In this document: positions 51,690 to 61,688 of the stretch, piece after piece
How positions within the stretch are numbered: the first letter of the stretch is position 1
Layout: each line of letters opens with the position of its first letter
Source of the DNA: Pseudomonas coleopterorum
Lineage (GTDB): Bacteria; Pseudomonadota; Gammaproteobacteria; Pseudomonadales; Pseudomonadaceae
Length of the DNA: 64,000 nucleotides
Direction of reading: 5' to 3'
Assembly (NCBI RefSeq): GCF_900105555.1
Contig: NZ_FNTZ01000001.1
Location: forward strand, 2,542,001-2,606,000
The notes under the pieces: model-generated
The model's database searches: none
The model's input: the letters and a program-made list of their open reading frames with translations, nothing else
What the model was told of the DNA's origin: nothing
Program-made: the position numbers and the translations under genes

Positions 51690-53971
51690 CGGATCATAGA
51701 AACCTGCTCGGCATGCTGGCTTTGTTGATCAGCGACCAACCCGACAAACGCACTGTGTTCGGACGGGCGCTGATTCAGCTGATCACCGACGTGGAGGAGC
51801 GATCCATCAGCGTGATCACCTCCGAGCGCCTGGACGATGCCAAGTCGATCCTGAGCACCGACCCGGCGATCCAGTGCGTATTGCTCAGTTGGGAAATGGA
51901 CAGGAGTGCCGACCATCAGCAATGCATCGATCTGCTCGCCCGACTGCGCGAGCGCAACACGCGGGTGCCGGTGTTCCTGATCAGCGACCGCAGCACCGCA
52001 TCTAACGTGCCGTTGATCGTCATGCAGCACGCCGACGACTTCATCTGGCTGCCCGAGGACACCAGTCGTTTCCTCAGTGGGCGGATCCTGGCGGCCATGG
52101 AGCGCTATCGCCAGGCGGTGCTGCCGCCCATGTTCGGCGCCCTGCTCAAGTTCGCCCGCAGTTATGAATACTCCTGGCACACCCCGGGCCACGCCGGCGG
52201 TACGGCCTTTCTGAAAAGCACGGCTGGCCGGGCGTTCTATGAGTTCTTCGGGGAAAACCTGCTGCGCTCCGACCTGTCCATTTCGGTTGGCGAACTGGGC
52301 TCGCTGCTCGACCACAGTGGCCCCATTGGCCAGGGCGAGCGATACGCGGCCAAGGTGTTCGGCGCCCATCGCACCTACTACGTCACCAACGGCTCGTCGA
52401 TGTCGAACCGGGTGATTCTGATGGCCAGCGTCACCCGCGATCAGATCGCGCTGTGCGACCGTAACTGCCACAAGTCCGCCGAGCACGCGATGACCCTGTC
52501 CGGGGCGATCCCGACCTATCTGGTGCCAACGCGCAATCGCTTCGGCATCATCGGCCCGATCCTGCCGCAGACGTTGAGCGCGGCTGCGGTGGGTGCGGCG
52601 ATTGCGAGCAACCCGCTGGTCGGGCCGCACATCGACCCCACGCCGGTGCACGCCATCGTCACCAACTCCACCTATGACGGCTTGACCTACAACGTCACGC
52701 GGGTCGAGGAATTGCTCGGGCAAAGCGTCGACCGGCTGCACTTCGACGAGGCATGGTATGGCTACGCGCGGTTCAATCCGTTGTACAAGGACCGCTTCGC
52801 GATGCACGGCAGCCCCGATGACCACGACGCCTCCAAGCCGACGGTATTCGCCACCCAGTCCACCCACAAACTGCTGGCCGCGCTGTCCCAGGCATCGATG
52901 ATCCATGTGCGCAACGGGCGCAATCCTATTCACCATGCACGCTTCAACGAGTCGTACATGATGCATGCGTCGACCTCGCCCAACTACGCGATCATGGCCT
53001 CCTGCGACGTCAGTTCGGCCATGATGGAGGCGCCGAGCGGGCAGATCCTGACCAATGAATCCATCGAGGAAGCCATTGCGTTTCGCCAGGTGATTTCACG
53101 GATGCACGCTGACATGCGGGCCAACGACGACTGGTTCGTGTCCTGCTGGCAGCCACCGTCGATAGACATCGGCGGGGCCGCCATCGACTTCCATGAAGTC
53201 GATCCGGCGAAGCTCAAGTCCGACCCGAACTGCTGGGTGCTGCACCCCGGCGAAGTCTGGCATGGTTTCGGCGACATCGAAGACGGTTACTGCATGCTCG
53301 ATCCGATCAAGGTGTCGATTCTGACCCCCGGCATGGGCGACGACGGGCAACTGCTGGACTTCGGCATCCCGGCCTGTGTGGTGAGTGCGTATCTGGGCAG
53401 GCAAGGGATCGTGGTCGAGAAAACCACCGACTTCACCCTGCTCTTCCTGTTCTCCATCGGTATCACCAAGGGCAAGTGGGGCACCCTGGTGAACGCGCTG
53501 CTGGATTTCAAGCGCGACTACGACGCCAACCTTGAGCTGGAACTGTGCCTGCCCGACCTGCTCGCCGCCACGCAGCAGCGCTACAGCGGCATGGGCCTCA
53601 GAGACCTGGCCGAAGAGATCTTCACGGCGATGAAGGCCAATCGCACCACGGCCGCCATGGCGGCAGCCTTCGGCATGCTGCCCCAAGCCGAGTTCAGCCC
53701 GGTACAGGCCTACGAGAAACTGGTCCGCAACCAGGTGGAACTGGTGACGCTGGACGATGCGGCTGGACGGGTCGTGGCGACGGGCATCGTACCCTACCCG
53801 CCCGGCATTCCGTTGCTGATGCCCGGCGAGAACGCCGGTGCGGCGGACGGGCCGCTGCTCGCCTACCTGAAGGCGCTGGAGAGCTTCGACCGCGCGTTTC
53901 CCGGCTTTGCCCACGACACCCATGGCATCGACAACGATGCCGGAGTGTACCGACTGTCGGTGCTCAGGTAG
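51686..53971 (+). CDS. PLP-dependent Orn/Lys/Arg decarboxylase (fold III, wing domain)
   Basis: A 761-residue decarboxylase that consumes a proton and releases CO2 and a diamine. An N-terminal receiver-like wing domain (about 1-130) precedes the PLP core: SYEYSWHTPGHAGGTAF, NGSSMSNRVI, HFDEAWYGYARF, and ATQSTHKLLAALSQ with the PLP lysine near 395. The C-terminal domain follows (LHPGEVWHGFG; GIVPYPPGIPLLMPGE). Length and motifs match CadA/AdiA/SpeC. Coupled to the antiporter by an ATGA overlap. Substrate not assignable from motifs alone. Confidence 0.93.
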   Translation: MTDHRNLLGMLALLISDQPDKRTVFGRALIQLITDVEERSISVITSERLDDAKSILSTDPAIQCVLLSWEMDRSADHQQCIDLLARLRERNTRVPVFLISDRSTASNVPLIVMQHADDFIWLPEDTSRFLSGRILAAMERYRQAVLPPMFGALLKFARSYEYSWHTPGHAGGTAFLKSTAGRAFYEFFGENLLRSDLSISVGELGSLLDHSGPIGQGERYAAKVFGAHRTYYVTNGSSMSNRVILMASVTRDQIALCDRNCHKSAEHAMTLSGAIPTYLVPTRNRFGIIGPILPQTLSAAAVGAAIASNPLVGPHIDPTPVHAIVTNSTYDGLTYNVTRVEELLGQSVDRLHFDEAWYGYARFNPLYKDRFAMHGSPDDHDASKPTVFATQSTHKLLAALSQASMIHVRNGRNPIHHARFNESYMMHASTSPNYAIMASCDVSSAMMEAPSGQILTNESIEEAIAFRQVISRMHADMRANDDWFVSCWQPPSIDIGGAAIDFHEVDPAKLKSDPNCWVLHPGEVWHGFGDIEDGYCMLDPIKVSILTPGMGDDGQLLDFGIPACVVSAYLGRQGIVVEKTTDFTLLFLFSIGITKGKWGTLVNALLDFKRDYDANLELELCLPDLLAATQQRYSGMGLRDLAEEIFTAMKANRTTAAMAAAFGMLPQAEFSPVQAYEKLVRNQVELVTLDDAAGRVVATGIVPYPPGIPLLMPGENAGAADGPLLAYLKALESFDRAFPGFAHDTHGIDNDAGVYRLSVLR

Positions 53972-54086
53972 GGAGACCCACGGCAGTTTTCAGCTTTACG
54001 GCCGTGCTATCGGCTCGGCCGCATTTCTGAGAAACTGGACCGTCGGGCACCTCGCCCCGTACCTCTTTCATGCATCGGAGATCCGC

Positions 54087-56663
54087 TTGCACATCGTATC
54101 CAAGGGTCTCGACAGTTGTGAACGACTGTCCCACGTGCTGCAGGCCAGCGAACGGCTGGCCATGGCCGAATCCATCGACGAGGTGGTGAGCGTTCTTCGC
54201 GACACGGCTCGGGCGACGGTGGGCGCCGAGGGCATCGCGGTCGTCATCGAAAATGGCGGGCACTGCACCTACGTGGCCGAGGATGCGATTTCCCCGCTGT
54301 GGAGCGGCAAGACGTTTCCGATCGATCGCTGCGTGTCCGGCTGGGCGATGCTCGACAACAAGACCTACGTCATCCCGGACGTGCGGCTGGACCCGCGTAT
54401 CCCGCGAGAAGCCTACGACCCGACGTTCGTGCGCAGCCTGGTCATGGTCCCGATCGGCAAACCGCTGGCGGTGGCCGCGCTCGGCGCGTACTGGTCGCAA
54501 GTGCGCCCCCATAACCGCGACACGATCGAACGCCTGGAAAGCCTGGCGCGCCTGGCCACCATTGCCATCGAAAACGCGCGTCTGACCCAGGCGCGCAACC
54601 GCGCGGCCGCCATCGGTGCTGCGCAGAACCGCATGCTCGCGCTGGCAGTGGCCGAAGCCAGCCTGGACGTGACGCTGGAAGCGATCGTGCGCGAGGTCGA
54701 GACCCTGTCCACGTCCGGTCTGCTGGGGAGCGTTCTGCTGCTGGACGAACAGGGGCGGCACGTGCAGCGCTGCGTGGGCCCCAACCTTCCTGGTCACTAC
54801 ACCGGGGCGGTCGAAGGCCTCTGCCTGGACTTGAGCGCCGGTAAGACGAGCGCCGGCGACAGCTCGAACGACGCTTTGGCAAACCAGTTGGCGGTGCTGG
54901 CCAACGAGCATGGCCTGCAGGTGTGCTGGTCGACTCCGATCCGTTCGACGCAGGGCGCCGTGATGGGTGCCTTCGTGCTGTATCACCCAGAGGTACGGCA
55001 GGCCGTTCCGGCCGACGTCGAGATCATCGATTTCGTCGTGCAGACCATCGGCCTCATGGTGCACCGCGTGCAAGTCGATGTCGCCGTGCGCACCAGCGAG
55101 GCCCGGTTGCGTCTGGCGGTGGACCACGCCGATGTCGGGTTCTGGGACGTGGACCTGGTACAGAACACGCTGGTGTGGCCACCGCAGACCAAGGCGATGT
55201 TCGGCATCTCGGCCGATGTGTCGGTCACCCTCGAGGACTTCTATCAAGGTCTCCATCCTCACGATCGCCGGGCAACCCTGGAGGCCTTCAGCGCAGCCAT
55301 GGACCCTGAGCGCCGGGCGCTCTACGACGTGGACTACCGTACCATCGGTCGCGAGGACGGCGTGGTCCGCTGGGTGGCCGCCAAGGGACGGGCCGTGTTC
55401 GATGAGCACGGACGCTGCCTGCGGGTCACTGGCACGGCGATGGACATCACCGCCCGCAAGAACGCCGATGAGAAACTGCGCGAGCTCAATGCGACCCTCG
55501 AAGGGCGCGTGGCACAAGCCATCGCCGAGCGTGAAGAAGTTCAGTTGGCTTTGCGGCAGAGCCAGAAGATGGAAGCCATGGGGCAACTCACCGGTGGCGT
55601 GGCTCATGACTTCAACAACCTGCTCACCCCGATCGTCGGCACGCTGGACATGCTCCAGCGCCGGGGCGTGGGCGGCGAGCGGGAGCAACGGCTGATCTCC
55701 GGCGCCGTGCAATCGGCGGATCGCGCCAAGACGCTGGTACAGCGGCTACTGGCCTTTGCCCGACGCCAGCCGCTGCAGGCGGTCGCCGTCAACGTCGGCA
55801 AGCTGGTCAGCGACATGGGCGACCTGCTGGCCAGCACCACCGGCCCGCAGATCAAGGTCGTCGTCGATGCGCCGGAGCATCTGCCCGCGGCGATCGCCGA
55901 CGTCAACCAGCTCGAAATGGCGCTGCTCAACCTCTCCGTCAACGCCCGAGACGCAATGCTCGAGGGCGGAACACTGCGCATATCCGCCTGCACGGAATCG
56001 ATCGAAGCGGGGCATCGGTCGGGACTTGCCGTGGGCAACTACCTCTGCCTGTCCGTCGCGGACACCGGCTCGGGCATGGACGCCGCCACGCTGGCGCGTG
56101 CGGTGGAACCGTTCTTCTCCACCAAGGGCGTCGGCCAGGGCACCGGTCTGGGGCTGTCGATGGTGCATGGGTTGGCCTCGCAGTTGAACGGCGCGCTGAC
56201 CATTCAAAGCTCACCAGGCCTGGGGACCAACGTCGAGCTGTGGCTGCCACGCAGCGTTACCCTTCCCGCCGAGGCCCTGCGCTTGGTGGAAACGCCGGAG
56301 CTGTCCTCCAGCCGTGGCGTCGCGTTGCTGGTCGATGATGAAGAACTGGTACGGGCGAGTACCTCTTACATGCTGGCCGAGCTGGGCTATTGCGTCATCG
56401 AGGCCGCGTCCGGCGAGGAAGCCATCGCCTTGATGGACACCGGCGAGGCCTTCGACCTGCTGATCACCGACCACCTCATGCCGGGCATCAGCGGCACCGA
56501 TCTGGCCAGGCAGGTCCGCTGCTCCCGGCCGGGGACCGCGATCCTGCTGGTTTCGGGCTATGCCGAGCGCGAAGGCCTCGACCCGGACCTGCCGCGGTTG
56601 AGCAAGCCGTTTCGGAAAAATGAGTTGGCGACGAGTCTGGCGCAGTTGGGGCGCGAGGGCTGA
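54087..56663 (+). CDS. GAF-PAS hybrid sensor histidine kinase/response regulator
   Basis: An 858-residue soluble hybrid kinase. Two GAF domains (about 20-180 and 195-350), a PAS/PAC domain (about 360-490, ADVGFWDVDLVQNTLVWPP), HisKA with GGVAHDFNN (His near 507), HATPase_c ([21 protein letters not shown]) and a receiver with Asp near 795 in LLITDHLMPG. I use TTG 54087: GGAG lies 6 nt upstream and upstream in-frame sequence overlaps the decarboxylase. It begins 115 nt after the decarboxylase stop on the same strand, so it may sense conditions relevant to that system. No partner regulator is adjacent. Confidence 0.9.
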   Translation: MHIVSKGLDSCERLSHVLQASERLAMAESIDEVVSVLRDTARATVGAEGIAVVIENGGHCTYVAEDAISPLWSGKTFPIDRCVSGWAMLDNKTYVIPDVRLDPRIPREAYDPTFVRSLVMVPIGKPLAVAALGAYWSQVRPHNRDTIERLESLARLATIAIENARLTQARNRAAAIGAAQNRMLALAVAEASLDVTLEAIVREVETLSTSGLLGSVLLLDEQGRHVQRCVGPNLPGHYTGAVEGLCLDLSAGKTSAGDSSNDALANQLAVLANEHGLQVCWSTPIRSTQGAVMGAFVLYHPEVRQAVPADVEIIDFVVQTIGLMVHRVQVDVAVRTSEARLRLAVDHADVGFWDVDLVQNTLVWPPQTKAMFGISADVSVTLEDFYQGLHPHDRRATLEAFSAAMDPERRALYDVDYRTIGREDGVVRWVAAKGRAVFDEHGRCLRVTGTAMDITARKNADEKLRELNATLEGRVAQAIAEREEVQLALRQSQKMEAMGQLTGGVAHDFNNLLTPIVGTLDMLQRRGVGGEREQRLISGAVQSADRAKTLVQRLLAFARRQPLQAVAVNVGKLVSDMGDLLASTTGPQIKVVVDAPEHLPAAIADVNQLEMALLNLSVNARDAMLEGGTLRISACTESIEAGHRSGLAVGNYLCLSVADTGSGMDAATLARAVEPFFSTKGVGQGTGLGLSMVHGLASQLNGALTIQSSPGLGTNVELWLPRSVTLPAEALRLVETPELSSSRGVALLVDDEELVRASTSYMLAELGYCVIEAASGEEAIALMDTGEAFDLLITDHLMPGISGTDLARQVRCSRPGTAILLVSGYAEREGLDPDLPRLSKPFRKNELATSLAQLGREG

Positions 56664-56893
56664 CAGTGGGGACACGGTCCGTCACACGGCCATGGCCTTG
56701 CGATCGACCAGGCTTTCACCGAACCGAGAGTACGTCGGGCAGACGTACAACTACCGCCGTACCTATGCGACAATAGCCGCACTGTCCGGTCTGCATCCCG
56801 CCTTTATTGCCCGGCTCCAGCGTGGTATCGCGTCGGTCTCGAATCGGTATCGCCTGAACCCATCGCTCCCCCAGTTATTGATAGGTAAGCTCC

Positions 56894-58480
56894 TTGATCT
56901 CCACAGCTAACATCACCATGCAGTTTGGCGCCAAGCCGCTGTTCGAGAACGTTTCCGTGAAATTCGGCAACGGCAACCGCTACGGCCTGATCGGCGCCAA
57001 TGGATGTGGCAAGTCGACGTTCATGAAGATCCTGGGCGGCGATCTGGAGCCCTCGGGTGGCCAGGTCATGCTCGAACCGAACGTGCGCCTGGGCAAGCTG
57101 CGTCAGGATCAGTTCGCCTACGAGCAGTTCAGCGTGATCGATACGGTCATCATGGGCCACGAGGAGCTGTGGAAGGTCAAGGCCGAGCGTGATCGTATCT
57201 ACTCGCTGCCGGAAATGAGCGAGGAAGACGGCATGGCCGTCGCCGAGCTGGAGACCGAATTCGCGGAAATGGACGGCTACACCGCCGAGTCCCGTGCCGG
57301 CGAGCTGTTGCTGGGTCTGGGCATTCCGCTTGAACAGCATTTCGGCCCGATGACCGAAGTCGCGCCGGGCTGGAAGCTGCGGGTGCTGCTGGCACAGGCG
57401 TTGTTTTCGGATCCTGAAGTGCTGTTGCTCGACGAACCGACCAACCACCTGGACATCAACACCATTCGCTGGCTGGAAAACATCCTCACGGCGCGTAACA
57501 GCACCATGATCATCATTTCCCACGACCGGCACTTCCTCAACAGCGTCTGCACCCACATGGCCGACCTGGATTACGGCGAGTTGCGTCTGTTCCCGGGCAA
57601 CTACGACGAGTACATGACCGCGGCGACCCAGTCGCGCGAGCAGCTGCTGTCGGACAACGCCAAGAAGAAAGCCCAGATCGCCGAACTGCAAACCTTCGTT
57701 TCGCGCTTCTCGGCCAACGCCTCCAAAGCCAAGCAGGCGACGTCGCGGGCCAAGCAGATCGACAAGATCCAACTGGCCGAGGTCAAGCCCTCCAGCCGCG
57801 TCAGCCCGTTCATCCGCTTCGAGCAGAACAAGAAGCTGCACCGCCAGGCGGTCACCGTCGAGCGCATGTCCAAGGGTTTCGACGGCAAGCCGTTGTTCGA
57901 GAACTTCAGTTTCGTGGTCGAGGCTGGCGAGCGTGTGGCGATCATCGGTCCGAACGGGATCGGCAAGACCACCCTGTTGCGTACCCTGGTCGGCGAGCTG
58001 ACCCCGGACGCGGGCGCGGTGAAGTGGACCGAAAGCGCGGAGCTGGGCTATTACGCCCAGGACCACGCGCACGATTTCGAAGACGACATGAACCTGTTCG
58101 ACTGGATGGGCCAGTGGACCCAGGGCGAGCAGATGGTGCGTGGCACCCTGGGCCGCATGCTGTTCTCCAACGACGAGATTCTCAAGTCGGTGAAGGTGAT
58201 TTCCGGTGGTGAGCAGGGGCGCATGCTGTTCGGCAAGCTGACCTTGCAGAAGCCCAACGTGCTGATCATGGACGAGCCGACCAACCACTTGGACATGGAG
58301 TCGATCGAGGCACTGAACCTGGCGCTGGAGAACTACCCTGGCACGCTGGTGTTCGTCAGCCACGACCGCGAGTTCGTCTCCTCCCTGGCCACCCGCATCA
58401 TCGAGCTGAGCGCCAGCGGCGTGGTCGACTTCAGCGGCACGTACGACGACTACCTGCGCAGCCAAGGCGTGGTTTTCTAA
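56894..58480 (+). CDS. ybiT: ABC-F family ATPase YbiT
   Basis: Soluble ribosome-associated ATPase of the ABC-F group, no membrane domain. 528 residues with two ABC cassettes: Walker [10 protein letters not shown] and GPNGIGKTT; Walker [13 protein letters not shown] and [12 protein letters not shown]; signature region ISGGEQGR in the second half. The linker helix [20 protein letters not shown] is typical of the YbiT subgroup, and the beginning ([19 protein letters not shown]) aligns with E. coli YbiT. The start is TTG 56894, with AGGT upstream; no ATG is available before the conserved region. Followed within 10 nt by a REP-B array. Confidence 0.95.
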   Translation: MISTANITMQFGAKPLFENVSVKFGNGNRYGLIGANGCGKSTFMKILGGDLEPSGGQVMLEPNVRLGKLRQDQFAYEQFSVIDTVIMGHEELWKVKAERDRIYSLPEMSEEDGMAVAELETEFAEMDGYTAESRAGELLLGLGIPLEQHFGPMTEVAPGWKLRVLLAQALFSDPEVLLLDEPTNHLDINTIRWLENILTARNSTMIIISHDRHFLNSVCTHMADLDYGELRLFPGNYDEYMTAATQSREQLLSDNAKKKAQIAELQTFVSRFSANASKAKQATSRAKQIDKIQLAEVKPSSRVSPFIRFEQNKKLHRQAVTVERMSKGFDGKPLFENFSFVVEAGERVAIIGPNGIGKTTLLRTLVGELTPDAGAVKWTESAELGYYAQDHAHDFEDDMNLFDWMGQWTQGEQMVRGTLGRMLFSNDEILKSVKVISGGEQGRMLFGKLTLQKPNVLIMDEPTNHLDMESIEALNLALENYPGTLVFVSHDREFVSSLATRIIELSASGVVDFSGTYDDYLRSQGVVF

Positions 58481-58487
58481 ACCCGAA

Positions 58488-59358
58488 GTCCCTGTAGCAG
58501 CGGCGCGAGCCGCGTCCAGGGCCGGCGCGTTTGCCCTGACCCTCCGCGTGTGCCGCCGACACGGCTTGCGCGGCCCCTGTAGCAGCGGCGCGAGCCGCGT
58601 CCGGGGGCGCCGCGTCTGCCCTGACCCTCCGCGTGTGCCGCCGACGCGGCGTGCGCGGTCCCTGTAGCAGCGGCGCGAGCCGCGTCAGCGGACGCTGCGT
58701 TTGTTCTGATCCTCCGCGTGCGCCGCCGACGCGGCGTGCGCGTTCCCTGTAGCAGCGGCGCGAGCCGCGTCAGCGGACGCTGCGTTTGTTCTGATCCTCC
58801 GCGTGCGCCGCCGACGCGGCTTGCGCCGCTGCTACAGGGGTATGCGAACGTTTCCAAAGATGGTGCGGGCGCGGTTCGTGTAGCAGCGGCGCGAGCCGCG
58901 TCCGGGGGCGCTGCGGTTGTTCTGACCCTCCGCGTGCGCCGCCGACGCGGCTTGCGCCGCTGCTACAGGGGTATGCGAACGTTTCCAGAGATGGTGCGGG
59001 CGCGGTTCGTGTAGCAGCGGCGCGAGCCGCGTCCGGGGGCGCTGCGGTTGTTCTGACCCTCCGCGTGCGCCGCCGACGCGGCTTGCGCCGCTGCTACAGG
59101 GGTATGCGAACGTTTCCAAAGATGGTGCGGGCGCGGTTCGTGTAGCAGCGGCGCGAGCCGCGTCCGGGGGCGCTGCGGTTGTTCTGACCCTCTGCGCGAG
59201 CCGCGTCCGAGGGCGCCGCGTCTGCCCTGACTCTCCGCGTGTGCCGCCGACGCGGCTTGCGCCGCTGCTACAGGGGTATGCGAACGTTTCCAGAGATGGT
59301 GCGGGCGCGGTTCGCGTAGCAGCGGTGCGAGCCGCGTCCGGGGGCGCCGCTGCTACAG
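58488..59358. repeat. REP-B array with 85-bp then 131-bp periods
   Basis: CCTGTAGCAGCGGCGCGAGC begins at 58491, 58576, 58661 and 58746 (85-bp steps). From about 58840 the unit changes to 131 bp (GCGGTTCGTG at 58871, 59002 and 59133), adding a full reverse arm and the spacer GGTATGCGAACGTTTCC. A truncated unit follows, with a last partial at about 59307. The block fills 870 bp between ybiT and the EAL gene and provides the EAL stop codon. No gene supported. Confidence 0.95.
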
Positions 59359-60546
59359 GGGTTCGGGGCGGCCGAGGAGGAAGCCTTGGGCGTTGGCGGC
59401 GCCCAGGCGTTTGAGTTGCGCCAGTTCGGCTTCGGTTTCCACGCCTTCGGCGACGATCACGCTGCCGGTCTCCCGGGCGAAGGCTATCAAGGCCGACGCC
59501 ATGGCGCGTCGCTGGAAATCCTGATCGATACCGCGGGTCAGGCTCATGTCGAGCTTGATGATGTCCGGGCGCACCTGAAGGATATGCCGCATGCTGGCAT
59601 ACCCGGCGCCCGCGTCATCGATCGCCACCCGCACACCTCGCACTCGCAGCGGCTGCAACGCCACCTGCAACGATGCGTAATCCTGCACCACGGCATGTTC
59701 GGTCAGCTCCAGCACCAGGCGCTCGGCCGGATACCCCTGGAGTACCCCCAACAACTCGCCGCTGAGCACCAGCTCGGGCGAGCAGTTGATGCTCAGGTAG
59801 GTGTCCGGCGCCAGCCGTGACAGCCCGGCCAGCGCCTCGCGGATGGCAAGGCACTCCAGTTCCGTTCCCAGCCCGACTTCGGCGGCCTCCTTGAACCACA
59901 CGTCCGGGGTGCGTGCCGGTTGGCCGCCGAAGCGCGACAGGCACTCCCACCCTGCCACACGCATGGTGTGCAGGTCGAAGATCGGCTGATAGACCACCCG
60001 TGGCTGACGCGACTCGATGACTTCGAGCACTCGCGAGGTCTTGACGTCATGGTCGCGGGCCCTCTGCAGATCGGTTTCGAGGCGCTCGGCGATCAGTTCG
60101 GCGAAGACGTTCATCATCTTCAGATCGCGCTCGCTCAGCCCCGGATCGGGCGTGTGGCTGAAGCAGCAAAAGGTCCCGTATAGTCGGCCGTCGCTCAAGT
60201 GAATGGGCACGCTCATGTGCGCACCGACTGGCAGACCGGGGGTTTGAGGCACGGCCATGGCGGCCGGCAACTGACCGGTGTCACGAATCAATCCGGGCAG
60301 TTCGCCGCTGACAACCCCGCGACAGTAGCCGGCGCTCATCTCGAGCACATCCCCTGGGCTGAGCGGCACCGGGCTGGCAGCATCGACGTGAGTGAACACG
60401 CGGTCGCTCTCGCGAAAATGGGAAACGAACGCTACATCCATGCCCAGATGTGTGCGCATGGCGCGCAACACACGATCCACGCAGCCTGCCTCGGTGGCAG
60501 ACAACGGCTTCAGCGCAACCAGGTCCATCAGGTTATCGGCTGTCAT
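59353..60546 (-). CDS. GAF-EAL cyclic-di-GMP phosphodiesterase
   Basis: A 397-residue soluble protein. The N-terminal GAF domain (about 15-160) contains GVVSGELPGLIRDTG and VPIHLSDGRLYGTFCCFS. The EAL domain (about 175-397) has YQPIFDLHTMRVAGWECLSRF, an ECL variant of EAL that keeps the catalytic Glu. SINCSPELV, LELTEH, DDAGAGYASM (the DDFG-type loop, both Asp kept), IKLDMSL, EGVET and QGFLLGRP follow. Metal ligands appear intact, so c-di-GMP hydrolysis is likely. AGGAGG lies 12 nt before ATG 60546. The stop TAG is inside a REP-B arm (CTGTAGCAG). Confidence 0.9.
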   Translation of the reverse strand: MTADNLMDLVALKPLSATEAGCVDRVLRAMRTHLGMDVAFVSHFRESDRVFTHVDAASPVPLSPGDVLEMSAGYCRGVVSGELPGLIRDTGQLPAAMAVPQTPGLPVGAHMSVPIHLSDGRLYGTFCCFSHTPDPGLSERDLKMMNVFAELIAERLETDLQRARDHDVKTSRVLEVIESRQPRVVYQPIFDLHTMRVAGWECLSRFGGQPARTPDVWFKEAAEVGLGTELECLAIREALAGLSRLAPDTYLSINCSPELVLSGELLGVLQGYPAERLVLELTEHAVVQDYASLQVALQPLRVRGVRVAIDDAGAGYASMRHILQVRPDIIKLDMSLTRGIDQDFQRRAMASALIAFARETGSVIVAEGVETEAELAQLKRLGAANAQGFLLGRPEPL

Positions 60547-60740
60547 GACGCACTATCGCCTCCTAATGTGATAGTGCCATCAGTGTAGATGGACCGCCCC
60601 CCCTCCCTTCAAGTAAAAAACGACGAGACGCCCAACGGTAGGCTCGAGTCGCTACGCAACCGGCGGTGGCGAACCGGCGTGCCGTCCACCGTGGCACTGC
60701 TACACTTCGGCATCCAACCGTGCAAAGGACACCGTGCCCG

Positions 60741-61688
60741 ATGCTTGCAATCTTCAACGTCGCCTTTCCAGTGTTCGGCTTGATTCTGGTGGGTTTCGTC
60801 TGCCGTCGGCGCCACGTCCTGGGGCCCAATGCCTCCATCGAGCTCAACCGATTCGTGATCTACCTGGGCCTGCCTGCCCTGCTGTTCGAAGCCATGGCGC
60901 GGCTGGGTACCTTGCAGGGTCTGAACCTGGGCTACGTGCTGGCTTTCGGCCTGGGCATGGGCATCGTCTTTCTGCTGACCCTGTGGCTGCGGCTGCGCGC
61001 CCACGCGCACTTTCTGGACGCCACCATCGACGCGCTGGGCGCCGGCTATCCCAACTCGGGATTTCTCGGCATTCCCCTGTGCCTGCTGACCTTTGGCGAC
61101 CCCGGCATCGCTCCGGCAGTGATCGGCGCGGTGATGACCGCCTGCCTGCTATTCGCCGTGGCCATCATCATGATCGAGACCTTCCAGCAGACCGAGAAAC
61201 ACCTGGGACGCACGCTGCTCAAGGTCGGCCAGTCGCTGCTGCGCAATCCGATCATGGTGTCTCCGGTGCTGGGCTCGCTGGTGGCCTACAGCGGCCTGGT
61301 GCTCCCGGTGGGCGTTCGCCAGTTGTTCCAGTTTCTGGGTGCGGCGGCGGGGCCCTGCGCGCTGGTGTCGATCGGGCTGTTCCTGGCGGCGGAGAAATCC
61401 CAGAAAGCCGACAGCAAGACCCTGGCCATGCTGGTAGCGATGAAACTGCTGCTGCAACCGGCGCTGACGGCGTGGCTGGCGTTCTGGGTGTTCGACATCC
61501 CGGCCATGTGGGCATGGGCGGCGCTGCTGGTGAGTGCCCTGCCCATCGGCAACGGGCCGTTCATGCTGGCCGCGCTGTATGGCCGCGAGGCCGATACCAT
61601 GTCCCGCGCGATTCTGGTATCGACCCTGTTGTCGCTGGTCACGGTGTCGCTGATCCTGGCGTTGATACCGGCTGCGGTGCAGCGCTAG
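60741..61688 (+). CDS. AEC family transporter (auxin-efflux-carrier-like)
   Basis: A 315-residue inner-membrane carrier with about ten hydrophobic spans. It opens MLAIFNVAFPVFGLILVGFV, has GYPNSGFLGIPLCLLTFG (the conserved N/G-P crossover region) and ALPIGNGPFMLAALYG near the C-terminus. AAGGA lies 11 nt before the ATG. Relatives export malate or other organic acids; the substrate is unknown here. Convergent with the SDR gene: both stop codons are read from the same CTAG. Confidence 0.88.
   Translation: MLAIFNVAFPVFGLILVGFVCRRRHVLGPNASIELNRFVIYLGLPALLFEAMARLGTLQGLNLGYVLAFGLGMGIVFLLTLWLRLRAHAHFLDATIDALGAGYPNSGFLGIPLCLLTFGDPGIAPAVIGAVMTACLLFAVAIIMIETFQQTEKHLGRTLLKVGQSLLRNPIMVSPVLGSLVAYSGLVLPVGVRQLFQFLGAAAGPCALVSIGLFLAAEKSQKADSKTLAMLVAMKLLLQPALTAWLAFWVFDIPAMWAWAALLVSALPIGNGPFMLAALYGREADTMSRAILVSTLLSLVTVSLILALIPAAVQR

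Noticed and set aside
56620..56893. Possible small gene between the second hybrid kinase and ybiT
   Set aside because: The open frame overlaps the kinase end, is Arg-rich and has no ribosome site; the gap more likely holds the ybiT promoter.
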